From the NCBI GenBank assembly GCA_013822695.1, contig PNKW01000027.1:1-36060 (forward strand): DNA of 36,060 bases. The letters are read 5' to 3'. The stretch's first letter is position 1; each line of letters opens with the position of its first letter. A program made the position numbers and the translations under genes. This DNA is from Erythrobacter sp. Its GTDB lineage: Bacteria > Pseudomonadota > Alphaproteobacteria > Sphingomonadales > Sphingomonadaceae. Below, in pieces: positions 1 to 6,985 of this stretch. The notes under the pieces were generated by a model, which worked only from the letters and a program-made list of their open reading frames with translations, had not been told where the DNA came from and did not search any database.

Positions 1-1
1 T

Positions 2-883
2 TTCCGCTTCGCGATCCCCGAGGGCGTGCCGCTCTATGAGGGCGATATCGAGGACGCCGCCCTGCTGGCGCGGATCTTTGCCGAGCAGGGGACGCGCGCG
101 ATCATGCATTTTGCGGGCAGCATCGTGGTGCCCGAAAGCGTCGCCGATCCGCTCAAATACTACCACAACAACACCGCCAAGAGCCGCGCGCTGATCGCGG
201 CGGCGGTGGCGGCGGGGGTGACGCATGTCATCTTTTCCTCGACCGCGGCGACCTACGGCATCCCGGATGTGGCAGCGGTGGCCGAGGATACCCCGCAGCG
301 CCCGATCAATCCCTATGGCTGGTCGAAGCTGATGACCGAGCAGATGCTCGCCGACGTCGCCGCCGCCCATCCGCTCAACTACGGCGTGCTGCGCTATTTC
401 AATGTCGCGGGGGCTGACCCTGAGGCGCGCAGCGGGCAATCGACTGCGGGCGCGACGCACCTCATCAAGGTCGCGATCGAGGCCGCGCTCGGCATGCGCG
501 AATCGGTGAGCGTGTTCGGCACGGACTACGCCACGCCCGACGGGACGGGGGTGCGCGACTATATCCATGTGAGCGATCTGGCCGCGGCGCACGTGCTGAC
601 GCTGGAAGCGCTGATCGCCGAGCCCGCGCGCTCGCTGACGATGAATTGCGGCTATGGCCGGGGCTTCTCGGTCACCGAGGTGCTCGACGCGGTCGACCGG
701 GTGACGAATCGCAAGCTCGTGCGCCATCTCGAGCCGCGCCGTGCGGGCGATCCCGATTCGCTGATTTCCAACCCTGCGCGGCTGAAGGCGACGCTCGGGT
801 GGGAGCCCAAGCACGCCGATCTCGACACGATCATCGCCCATGCGCTCGCCTGGGAGCGCAAATTGACCGATCTGAGAGGGTGA
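2..883 (+). CDS. galE: UDP-glucose 4-epimerase, 3' part (start lies before the window)
   Basis: This gene encodes an NAD-dependent extended short-chain dehydrogenase that interconverts UDP-glucose and UDP-galactose in the cytoplasm, supplying galactose for envelope polysaccharides. The frame is open from base 2, so the gene begins outside the window. About 294 residues are visible against roughly 330-340 for the family, so only the N-terminal Rossmann GxxGxxG part is missing. Visible family marks are the FAGSIVVPESV segment, the FSSTAATYG strand with the catalytic Ser/Thr, the NPYGWSK active-site Tyr-Lys pair, YFNVAGADP, and the substrate-binding segment GTGVRDYIHVSDLA. The C-terminus (GWEPKHADLDTIIAHALAWE) is typical of GalE. 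Other sugar-nucleotide epimerases are less likely because of the GVRDYIHV motif. The reading frame is intact. Confidence 0.93.
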   Translation, partial: FRFAIPEGVPLYEGDIEDAALLARIFAEQGTRAIMHFAGSIVVPESVADPLKYYHNNTAKSRALIAAAVAAGVTHVIFSSTAATYGIPDVAAVAEDTPQRPINPYGWSKLMTEQMLADVAAAHPLNYGVLRYFNVAGADPEARSGQSTAGATHLIKVAIEAALGMRESVSVFGTDYATPDGTGVRDYIHVSDLAAAHVLTLEALIAEPARSLTMNCGYGRGFSVTEVLDAVDRVTNRKLVRHLEPRRAGDPDSLISNPARLKATLGWEPKHADLDTIIAHALAWERKLTDLRG

Positions 884-899
884 TCCGGCGAGACTCGCA

Positions 900-928
900 T
901 TGACGAACCCGCGCCGCGCGGCTAACGG
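900..928 (+). promoter_or_regulatory. candidate sigma70-type promoter of rpmJ
   Basis: TTGACG at 900-905 is followed, after 17 bases, by TAACGG at 923-928. The same layout, TTGACT then 17 bases then TAACGG, stands before rpmH at 9652-9680, which is the main reason for the call. It lies in the 105-base gap between galE and rpmJ. The -10 assignment is tentative because the match to TATAAT is weak. The placement is inferred from sequence only. Confidence 0.45.
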
Positions 929-943
929 CACCCCTCAATTTCC

Positions 944-977
944 GCGCGTCGGAGCCTTTCCGGCGCGCTTCTCTTTT
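944..977 (+). promoter_or_regulatory. leader hairpin with T-rich tail before rpmJ
   Basis: Bases 944-953 pair with 959-968 to give ten pairs, one of them a G-T wobble, around a five-base loop. The stretch ttctctttt (969-977) follows. It looks like an intrinsic terminator but sits downstream of the predicted rpmJ promoter and 12 bases before the rpmJ start codon. It could end galE transcription, act as an attenuator for rpmJ, or protect the 5' end of the mRNA. Which of these applies cannot be told from sequence alone. Confidence 0.5.
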
Positions 978-988
978 GGAAAAGCGCC

Positions 989-1114
989 ATGAAGATCGTC
1001 AACAGCCTCAAGTCGCTGAAGGGCCGTCACCGCGACAACCGCGTGATCCGCCGCCGCGGCCGCACCTATGTGATCAACAAGACCGATCGCCGCTTCAAGG
1101 CCCGCCAGGGCTGA
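989..1114 (+). CDS. rpmJ: 50S ribosomal protein L36 (bL36)
   Basis: This is a 41-residue, strongly basic protein of the large ribosomal subunit. It starts [17 protein letters not shown] and ends RRFKARQG, the pattern of the alphaproteobacterial L36 form. Like other type B L36 proteins it lacks the zinc-binding cysteines of the classical form: no Cys is present in the whole chain. The gene is monocistronic, with a promoter candidate and a leader hairpin upstream and a strong terminator-like hairpin downstream at 1153-1192. No strong Shine-Dalgarno sequence is visible; ggaaaagcgcc precedes the ATG. The identification rests on nearly full-length recall of the family pattern. Confidence 0.93.
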   Translation: MKIVNSLKSLKGRHRDNRVIRRRGRTYVINKTDRRFKARQG

Positions 1115-1152
1115 TTTCGGCGCGGCTGCCCGCCGGGTGGCTGACGGATTTG

Positions 1153-1192
1153 GCGGCCCGCCTCCTTCCCGGAGCGCGGGCCGCTCGCTTTT
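1153..1192 (+). terminator. intrinsic terminator of rpmJ
   Basis: Bases 1153-1161 (GCGGCCCGC) pair perfectly with 1176-1184 (GCGGGCCGC) across a 14-base loop, followed by tcgctttt. It lies 38 bases after the rpmJ stop codon and before the HAD gene on the same strand, so rpmJ is probably transcribed alone. Confidence 0.7.
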
Positions 1193-1219
1193 GGGGATTT
1201 GGCGTTTGGGGGTCTGGTG

Positions 1220-1822
1220 ATGCAGAAGGCTGTGGTGTTCGATGTCGGGCGGGTGCTGTTCCACTGGCAGCTGGGCGCGCTGTTCGAAAAGCTGATCGAC
1301 GACCGCGAGGAGCTCGACTGGTTCCTCAGCCATGTCGTCACCGAGGAATGGCACTTCGAACATGACCGCGGCCGCGCGCTGGCCGACATGCTGCCCGAAC
1401 GCATCGCGCTCTACCCGCAATATGAAAGCCACATCCGCGCCTATGCGACGCGCTTCAACGAGACCGTGCCGGGGCCGGTGGAGGGCTCGCACGCGCTGGT
1501 CGAGCGGCTGGCGGTGGCGGGGGTGCCCTTGTTCTGCCTGACCAATTTCGGCGACGAGTTCTGGGAGGTGTTCCGCCCGACCCAGCCGATCTTCGACCAC
1601 TTCGCGGACATCATCGTCTCGGGCAAGGAGAAGGTCGCCAAGCCCGAGCCGCGGATCTACGAAATCGTCGAGGAGCGCAGCGGGCGGCTGGGACACCAGT
1701 TGTTCTTCACCGACGACAACCCAGCCAACATCGCGGCGGCCAAGGCGCGCGGGTGGGATGCGCATCTGTTTACGGACGCGGCGAGTCTCGAAGCGCAGCT
1801 CAAGGCGTCGGGGCTCCTCTGA
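1220..1822 (+). CDS. HAD-superfamily hydrolase (YihX-like phosphatase)
   Basis: This is a predicted cytoplasmic phosphatase of 200 residues, class IA HAD type. Motif I is FDVGRVLF: the nucleophile Asp is present and the usual second Asp is replaced by Arg, as in the FDxGxV group that includes the glucose-1-phosphatase YihX. Motif II is CLTNFG, the motif III Lys is in KPEPRIYE, and motif IV is FFTDDNPANI. A helical cap lies between motifs I and II. The ATG at 1220 is preferred over an in-frame start at 1199 because the homology begins there and gggggt lies just upstream. The substrate cannot be inferred. It stands alone, downstream of the rpmJ terminator. Confidence 0.82.
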   Translation: MQKAVVFDVGRVLFHWQLGALFEKLIDDREELDWFLSHVVTEEWHFEHDRGRALADMLPERIALYPQYESHIRAYATRFNETVPGPVEGSHALVERLAVAGVPLFCLTNFGDEFWEVFRPTQPIFDHFADIIVSGKEKVAKPEPRIYEIVEERSGRLGHQLFFTDDNPANIAAAKARGWDAHLFTDAASLEAQLKASGLL

Positions 1823-1872
1823 GTCTTGTTTGCGTCCGCGCCTCCGCGACCCTCGAACTGATATGCTGGTAT

Positions 1873-1971
1873 CGGTCGCGCAGCGACCGCGAGCGCACGC
1901 GCGCGAGCCGCAGGTGCTCAAGCCTGAAAGGCTTGAAACAGCATCGAGGATGAACCCGCGGAGGCAGGTTC
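1873..1971 (-). repeat. intergenic hairpin element, copy 1 (minus orientation)
   Basis: This 99-base stretch between two genes holds three inverted repeats. CGGTCGC/GCGACCG with a 3-base loop is at 1873-1889. An 8-pair stem (TCAAGCCT/AGGCTTGA) with a gaa loop is at 1918-1936. GAACC/GGTTC with a 10-base loop is at 1952-1971. Read on the minus strand, the last two are separated by the word ATCCTCG, exactly as in the plus-strand element at 9897-9960. I read it as one copy of a dispersed REP-like element. The outer limits are uncertain. Confidence 0.5.
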
Positions 1972-1980
1972 GCAAAACAA

Positions 1981-2028
1981 AAGACACAAAAAACCCCGGC
2001 CGCGCTGTGGGAACGGCGCGCCGGGGTT
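1981..2028 (-). terminator. intrinsic terminator of the small secreted protein gene
   Basis: Bases 1992-1999 (AACCCCGG) pair with 2021-2028 (CCGGGGTT). On the minus strand the stem is followed by a T-rich run (ttttttgtgtctt, 1992 down to 1980), so it ends transcription coming from 2444 towards 2100. The stop codon of that gene is about 70 bases before the stem. Confidence 0.7.
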
Positions 2029-2099
2029 CATGGAGCTCTGACCGGTTGGAGAGGGGGGACGCTCGGTCAGAGAGGGACTTCGTGTCAGTCAGCCGGCGC

Positions 2100-2444
2100 T
2101 TAGCCGTTGCACTTGGCCAGTTCTTCAGCTTCCATCGGCTGGCCGAGCATCTTGAAATTGACGATCTCGCCCGACTTGCGGTTGAGGCCGCGGCAGATGC
2201 GCAGCGGACGCGCCGCCGCCTTGCCCGCAACGCAGGTGGTGCCTTCGCAGGTCCAGGCAACGCCGCCCGCGACGAAGCGCGATTCGGTCGCCGGGGTGGC
2301 GAGCGTGGCGCTGTAATAGGCGGTGCCGGCCGCGCTCACGGGCATGCTGCTGGTGGCGACGCCGAAGCTGAGGCCGGTGTAGACCAGCGCCGAAGCGAGG
2401 ATGGCGAGCTTGCCGGAGGTGGAGGGAGAGAGGGTCTTGATCAT
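2100..2444 (-). CDS. small secreted protein resembling the CC_3452 family
   Basis: This 114-residue protein has an N-terminal signal sequence or membrane anchor (about residues 12-38: hydrophobic LAILASALVYTG, then a region ending SMPVSAAG). The rest is a short soluble domain: YYSATLATPA, RFVAGGVAWTCEG, four Cys, and a C-terminal LAKCNG. This layout matches a family of small exported proteins common in Sphingomonadales and Caulobacterales, of unknown function. The match is from memory. AAAGGA (2458-2453) gives a good ribosome-binding site 8 bases from the ATG. It is divergent from the HxlR regulator with a 208-base shared control region, so it is a plausible target of that regulator. A terminator follows at 1981-2028. 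Confidence 0.78.
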   Translation of the reverse strand: MIKTLSPSTSGKLAILASALVYTGLSFGVATSSMPVSAAGTAYYSATLATPATESRFVAGGVAWTCEGTTCVAGKAAARPLRICRGLNRKSGEIVNFKMLGQPMEAEELAKCNG

Positions 2445-2504
2445 CGTTCTTATCCTTTGCCTTTTGTATTCCGAGGCAGGTGCCCCATGGTCTCTGTCAT
2501 CGTA

Positions 2505-2580
2505 TTTTGCAACGCAACATTTCGATTCGAAACCAGTTGCTTTCCGCTACCTATGCCGTTAGGTTGTGAGTTGCAACTGA
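2505..2580. promoter_or_regulatory. candidate operator region with GTTGC/GCAAC half-sites
   Basis: The 208-base divergent gap contains GCAAC at 2509-2513 and 2514-2518, GTTGC at 2536-2540, and a perfect 10-base palindrome AGTTGCAACT at 2569-2578. The cluster lies before the HxlR-family gene at 2653 and faces the small secreted protein gene on the other side. HxlR proteins bind short dyads in their own control regions, so these are natural candidates. The site is predicted only. Confidence 0.4.
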
Positions 2581-2652
2581 AAACTGAAATTTTTTTGAGA
2601 GCCGCGTAAAATCGGTTACACAGGCCCCCGGAAGGGGAAGGGACAGAGCATT

Positions 2653-3204
2653 ATGGGTGACTTGAGAGAACCGCTGCGCGAACTCATCGAATGCGGATTG
2701 CCGCAGGCGCTGGAGGTGATGGGGGAACGCTGGTCGTTCATGATCCTGCGTGCGAGCTTCAATGGCCTCAAGCACTTCGAGGAATTCCTGACCGAGCTCG
2801 GGATCGCCCGCAACATCCTCTCCAACCGCCTCGCCAAGCTGGTCGAGCACGGGATTCTGAAGCGCGAGCCTTGTGCGGACGACCGCCGCAAGATCGAATA
2901 TCGCCTGACCGACAAGGGCTTCGACCTGCTCCCGGCGATGCTCGCGCTGCGTCAGTGGGGCCAGAAATACGGGGCCGAGCGAGTCGTCGAAGACCCTGTG
3001 CTGGTCGACGAGCGCGATCGTCTGCCGATCGGCCCGGTCTCGATCCTCGCCCATGACGGGCGCATTCTCGGCCACCACGATCTGTGGCTGGTGAAACCCG
3101 AGAACCTCGGCAAGCGCGCCGACGGCACCATCGCCACGCGCGGCGCGGATCTCGCGCAGGGCGACGTGGTCGACCTCGCGACGAAGAAGGCGAGCCTTCG
3201 CTGA
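2653..3204 (+). CDS. HxlR-family winged-helix transcriptional regulator
   Basis: This 183-residue DNA-binding protein has an HxlR domain over about residues 10-105. It shows GERWSFMILRASFNGLKHFEEF, the recognition-helix segment ARNILSNRLAKLVEHGIL, and the wing with RRKIEYRLTDKGFDLLP; the second half of the helix-turn-helix is well kept. HxlR proteins usually stop near 110-150 residues. Here an extra tail of about 75 residues (ILAHDGRILGHHDLWLVKPENLG) follows, of a kind sometimes seen in alphaproteobacterial members; its role is unknown. No N-terminal effector Cys pair of the redox-sensing type is evident, although one Cys (ECGLPQ) lies just before the helix. The gene is divergent from the small secreted protein gene and is followed by recQ after 76 bases. 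Confidence 0.88.
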   Translation: MGDLREPLRELIECGLPQALEVMGERWSFMILRASFNGLKHFEEFLTELGIARNILSNRLAKLVEHGILKREPCADDRRKIEYRLTDKGFDLLPAMLALRQWGQKYGAERVVEDPVLVDERDRLPIGPVSILAHDGRILGHHDLWLVKPENLGKRADGTIATRGADLAQGDVVDLATKKASLR

Positions 3205-3280
3205 TTTTCGGTCGCTAATCCGTCGATAGGCGCGATGCGGCGGGTGCCCATCGTGCGCGGCTTGGGCTAGGGCGGCGGCC

Positions 3281-5095
3281 ATGAACGTGGCCGCGCCCCC
3301 CGCCCCCCTCCCTTCGGAATGCCATGCCATCCTCCACCGCACCTTCGGCTACCCCGCCTTCCGCGGGCAGCAGGAGGCGGTTATCTCGCGCGTCATGGCA
3401 GGCGCGCACACGCTCGCGCTGATGCCGACGGGGGCGGGCAAGAGCCTGTGCTACCAGATCCCGGCGCTCGCCCGTGCTGGCACGGCCATCGTCATCTCGC
3501 CGCTGATCGCGCTGATGCACGACCAGATTCGCTCCGCGCGCGCGGCGGGCATCCGCGCCGCATCGATGACCTCGGCCGACAGCGACAACGCTGCCACCGC
3601 CGAGGCCTTCCGCAGCGGCGAGCTCGATCTTCTCTACGTCGCCCCCGAACGCGCCTCGACGCCGGGGTTCCAGAGCCTGGTCGAGCGCGCCCAAGTGTCC
3701 TTGTTCGCGATCGACGAGGCGCATTGCGTCTCCGAATGGGGCCATGATTTCCGCCGCGATTACCGCATGCTGCGCCCGGTGCTCGACCGCTTTCCGGATG
3801 TGCCACGCCTCGCGCTCACCGCCACCGCCGACCGCGCGACGCGGGCCGACATCCTCGTGCAGCTCGGCATCCCCGACGATGGCCTGATTGTCGCCGGGTT
3901 CGACCGCCCGAACATCCGCTACGCCATCACCCCGCGCGACAACGGCCCGCGCCAGATTACCGAGCTGCTCCAGCGCTTGGACGGCGCAGGCATCGTGTAT
4001 GCCCCCAGCCGCAAGCAGGCCGAGGACCTCGCCGCCGCCATCACCCGTGCGGGGCGGGAGGCGGGGTTCTACCATGCGGGGCTGGAGCCGGAGCGCCGCG
4101 CGCGGGTGCAGGCGGAATTCGTCGCCTCGGAAAGCATGGTGATGGTCGCGACGATTGCCTTCGGCATGGGGATCGACAAGCCCGACGTGCGTTTCGTGAT
4201 CCACGCCGGTCTGCCCAAGTCGATCGAGGCCTATTATCAGGAGACCGGCCGCGCGGGCCGCGACGGTGATCCCTCCGAGGCGCATCTGTTCTGGGGCGTC
4301 GCCGATTTCGCCCGCGCGCGGCAATGGCTGGGCGAGGTCGAGCCCGAGCGCCTGCCTGCAGAGAATGCGCGCCTCAATGCGCTGGCCGCGCTGGTCGAGG
4401 CGCCGACCTGCCGCCGTGCGATCCTGCTCAAGCATTTCGGCGAGCACCCGCCCGAGACCTGCGGCAATTGCGACAACTGCCTCGAAGCGCCCATGGTGGT
4501 GGACGCCAGCGAGCTATCGCGAAAACTGCTCTCGGCGGTCTATCGCACCGGCCAGAGCTTCGGCATCGGCCATATCGAAAAGGTGCTGACCGGCCAGAGC
4601 GACGAGCGCATCGTGTCGCGCGCCCACGATCAGCTGTCGGTGTTCGGCATCGTCAGCGGCGAAGAGGCGGGGTTGATCCGCCCGCTCGCCCGCGCGCTGG
4701 TGGCGCGGGGGATGCTGACCGCGACCGAACATGGCGGGCTTGCCCTCGGCCCCGAGGCGCGCCCCGTCTTGAAGGGCGAGGCAGGCGTCACCATCGCCGA
4801 GCCGCCCCCCAAACGCGAACGCCGCAGCCGCCGCGCGCGGGGCGGGGCGGAGGGCGCGCCCAACCCCGTCGGCAACCCGCTGTTCGAGGCGCTGCGCGCC
4901 AAGCGCAAGGCGCTCGCGGCCGAACATGGCCTCCCGGCTTACGTGATCTTCCATGATTCGGTGCTCCGCGACATGGCACTGCAATGCCCCGAGACGCTGG
5001 CGGAACTCGGCACGATCCCCGGCGTGGGGGTGAAGAAGCTCGAGACCTGGGGTCCGGATTTTCTCGACGTGGTGCGCAAACACCTGAGTTCTTGA
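3281..5095 (+). CDS. recQ: ATP-dependent DNA helicase RecQ
   Basis: This 604-residue 3'-5' DNA helicase of recombination and replication-fork repair has a complete domain order. The RecA-like core carries Walker A GAGKS (residues 51-55), the DEAH box (145-148) and SALTATA-like motif III. The helicase C lobe carries AFGMGIDKPDVRFVIH and QETGRAGRDG. The RecQ zinc site (CRRAILLKHFG through CGNCDNC, about 377-402) is followed by the RQC winged helix. A basic linker (KRERRSRRARGG) precedes a C-terminal HRDC domain (about 525-604; LRDMALQCPETLAELGTIPGVG). Length is normal for the family. The ATG at 3281 follows ggcggcggcc without a clear Shine-Dalgarno. The product acts in the cytoplasm on the chromosome. 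Confidence 0.96.
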   Translation: MNVAAPPAPLPSECHAILHRTFGYPAFRGQQEAVISRVMAGAHTLALMPTGAGKSLCYQIPALARAGTAIVISPLIALMHDQIRSARAAGIRAASMTSADSDNAATAEAFRSGELDLLYVAPERASTPGFQSLVERAQVSLFAIDEAHCVSEWGHDFRRDYRMLRPVLDRFPDVPRLALTATADRATRADILVQLGIPDDGLIVAGFDRPNIRYAITPRDNGPRQITELLQRLDGAGIVYAPSRKQAEDLAAAITRAGREAGFYHAGLEPERRARVQAEFVASESMVMVATIAFGMGIDKPDVRFVIHAGLPKSIEAYYQETGRAGRDGDPSEAHLFWGVADFARARQWLGEVEPERLPAENARLNALAALVEAPTCRRAILLKHFGEHPPETCGNCDNCLEAPMVVDASELSRKLLSAVYRTGQSFGIGHIEKVLTGQSDERIVSRAHDQLSVFGIVSGEEAGLIRPLARALVARGMLTATEHGGLALGPEARPVLKGEAGVTIAEPPPKRERRSRRARGGAEGAPNPVGNPLFEALRAKRKALAAEHGLPAYVIFHDSVLRDMALQCPETLAELGTIPGVGVKKLETWGPDFLDVVRKHLSS

Positions 5096-5107
5096 TGCCC
5101 CCGCGCG

Positions 5108-6094
5108 TCAGCGCGGCCGCTTACTGACAGTATAATCGATGCGGATGCGCACCCAGCTGCCGAACTGCTCCGCTCCGCCGATCCGGGCGGGGCGCACGCG
5201 GAATTGCCAGGCAGCGGCCATCACCGCGCGGCCGATTTGCGATCCTTGCGGGCCTTCGGAGAGTAGCTGGCAATCCTCGACATAATAGCCTTGCACCACG
5301 CGGCAGGCGATCAGCGCATAGCCCGGGCCATTGGCGGTCGAGAGGTAGCCGCCCAATTCCTGATCGGTCGGCTCGCGATACCAGCGCGCGGCGTAGAGCG
5401 GCTCGCCATTGGCCATGGTGCCGACCCGCTCGCTGTCGCCCGCGGTGCGCGGATTGCCGGAGTCGGCGGGGCCTGCGGCCGGACCCGGACGGATGCGCGC
5501 GCCGATGGTCGACTTGGGCCGCGCGGTCGGCTGGGGCGAGGGTTGGGGTTCGGGCGGGGAGGGCGCAGGCGGCGGCGGGGACGGGGCGGGCTGGGGCCGC
5601 AGCACCAGCGGCGAGGGCTGGATCGGCGACATCGGCACCGGCTGCGCGTCCTGCGGCGTCTCGGGCGCATCGGCGGGGGCGGATTGCTCGGGCGCGGTCT
5701 CGGGTTCGGGCTCGGGCGGGGCGGCGAATTCCTGCGCCTTGAAGGTGGTGATCTTCTCCTTGGCGTCCTCCTCGCCGACGATGTTGGCGCCGAGCGTGAG
5801 CAGCAGCAGGATCAGCAAGCCTTCAAGCGCGAGCGCGATGGCAAGGCTCGCGAGCTTGCGCCGCCGCGATAGGTCGCGAAAGCCCGCAAGCCAGCGGGCA
5901 AGGCCCTGCGGCTCTTCCAGAGCCAGTCCTGAAGAATCCTCGAAAATCGCCGCTGCGCCTTTGTCCGGGCCGGGAGGGGGCGGCCCTGAAGGTGGCGATA
6001 GGGCCTGCGGGAGGCAATTTGAACTGCAAATTCGTATGGAAACGGGGGCGGTGGTGCGCGGCAGGCTCTCATGCGACACCGCGCTGCGCATCAT
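5108..6094 (-). CDS. TonB-like envelope protein with proline-rich spacer
   Basis: The layout is that of TonB. A basic cytoplasmic N-region (SRRRKLAS) leads into one hydrophobic segment (about residues 83-103, LAIALALEGLLILLLLTLGA). A long Pro/Glu then Pro/Ser/Gln-rich periplasmic spacer follows (about 120-205). The C-terminal domain of about 90 residues shows ARWYREPTDQELGGYL, GYALIACRVV and a final WVRIRIDYTVSK. In place of the usual TonB pattern it has a Cys pair (ACRVVQGYYVEDC), so it may be a TonB relative rather than the iron-transport TonB. No exbB or exbD lies nearby. The start is uncertain: the first ~45 residues are Pro/Cys-rich and no ribosome-binding site is clear, so translation may begin later. 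It converges with recQ, 12 bases from its end. Confidence 0.65.
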   Translation of the reverse strand: MMRSAVSHESLPRTTAPVSIRICSSNCLPQALSPPSGPPPPGPDKGAAAIFEDSSGLALEEPQGLARWLAGFRDLSRRRKLASLAIALALEGLLILLLLTLGANIVGEEDAKEKITTFKAQEFAAPPEPEPETAPEQSAPADAPETPQDAQPVPMSPIQPSPLVLRPQPAPSPPPPAPSPPEPQPSPQPTARPKSTIGARIRPGPAAGPADSGNPRTAGDSERVGTMANGEPLYAARWYREPTDQELGGYLSTANGPGYALIACRVVQGYYVEDCQLLSEGPQGSQIGRAVMAAAWQFRVRPARIGGAEQFGSWVRIRIDYTVSKRPR

Positions 6095-6199
6095 TGACAA
6101 TTTAGACCATCTGGCGTAAAAGCCCGATCAAGTTTGAGCACTCAGACAACGAGCTAAAGGCGGTGCAAAGAGCACAAGCTCAGCGCATCGCCGACCTTT

Positions 6200-6982
6200 T
6201 CAGGGCCGTCTCTCGGGCGGCCCTAGGTATTTTGTGATCCGCCCCGGCTTGATGAAGGGCAGATACTGACCGAACCAGCGGTAGCGAAGGTCACGCAGCG
6301 ACTGCCGCGACAATTTGTTCGGCAAGGCGGGGCGGTCCCGAGTGACCGTGTGTGTCGGATCAAGGCAATCCACCAAGACATGAAGAATCACGGTGTAGCG
6401 CAGCAAGCGCTGACGTGATTTGGGGTCGTCCAGACTTGCCAGAAATGCAAGTAGCGGTCCCAGCCAGCGCTTGAAGTCCGGATCGGTCCGGTACGCTTTG
6501 ACAAAGTCGAGCAGGCTTGGTGAACGGTCAATTGCAGCCGCAGCTTCGCCCAAAGCCCTCTGATGCAGCCGATCAACGAGCCGTATGTCTCGCGACTCGA
6601 GGCAGTCGTAAAACTTCGCCAGCTGCTTGCCTTTGCGCGAACGCCCAACCTCGTTGTTGTAGTAGGCCAGACGGAACAGCTCCATCCAGGCCCAGAATTG
6701 GACGAAAAGATAGGCGACGCTCAAGAATTCGTCATTGGACAAATCGCGCGGCTGGGCGTTGCGCAATGGTAAAAAGTCACTGCGTCCGAGAGACGTCAAC
6801 TTGCCGACCAATTCGTCCGCCGACTTCATCAGGGGCTCAAGATTCGAGGTCAAACTCTGGGCACTGGCCGACCGGGCAGCACGCCATTGCTTAAGCTCGC
6901 CATAAGCGCCCTCAGCAAGCTTCAGCAGCAGGCCGCCGCTCGCCATTGCACCGAAGAGTTGCCAGATGTCACCTTGAAGCAT
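6200..6982 (-). CDS. unrecognised protein with possible N-terminal membrane helix
   Basis: I do not recognise this 260-residue protein. A weakly hydrophobic helix near the N-terminus (residues 4-22, GDIWQLFGAMASGGLLLKL) could anchor it. The rest looks all-helical and rich in Arg, Lys and aromatic residues (VQFWAWMELFRLAYYNNEVGRSRKG; DFKRWLGPLLAFLASLDDP). No catalytic motif is evident. The start codon lies 3 bases after the comM stop, with GGGG about 8 bases upstream, so it is probably co-transcribed and translationally coupled to comM. Base use differs from the neighbours: it is visibly less GC-rich, with A/T more frequent at third positions. This suggests recent acquisition. A role in membrane-linked defence would be a guess from the layout only. 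Confidence 0.72.
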   Translation of the reverse strand: MLQGDIWQLFGAMASGGLLLKLAEGAYGELKQWRAARSASAQSLTSNLEPLMKSADELVGKLTSLGRSDFLPLRNAQPRDLSNDEFLSVAYLFVQFWAWMELFRLAYYNNEVGRSRKGKQLAKFYDCLESRDIRLVDRLHQRALGEAAAAIDRSPSLLDFVKAYRTDPDFKRWLGPLLAFLASLDDPKSRQRLLRYTVILHVLVDCLDPTHTVTRDRPALPNKLSRQSLRDLRYRWFGQYLPFIKPGRITKYLGPPERRP

Positions 6983-6985
6983 GCG

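Noticed and set aside
935..2260. Minus-strand 441-codon frame across rpmJ and the HAD gene
   Set aside because: It covers well supported genes and the intergenic hairpin element, and its translation has no recognisable domain.
3215..4447. Minus-strand 410-codon frame opposite recQ, and a similar one at 7322-8626 opposite comM
   Set aside because: Both lie wholly across genes with complete family motifs and show low-complexity translations.
6202..6224. Inverted repeat over the stop codon of the orphan gene as a terminator
   Set aside because: On the minus strand it is followed by gaaaagg and not by T residues; support is too weak.
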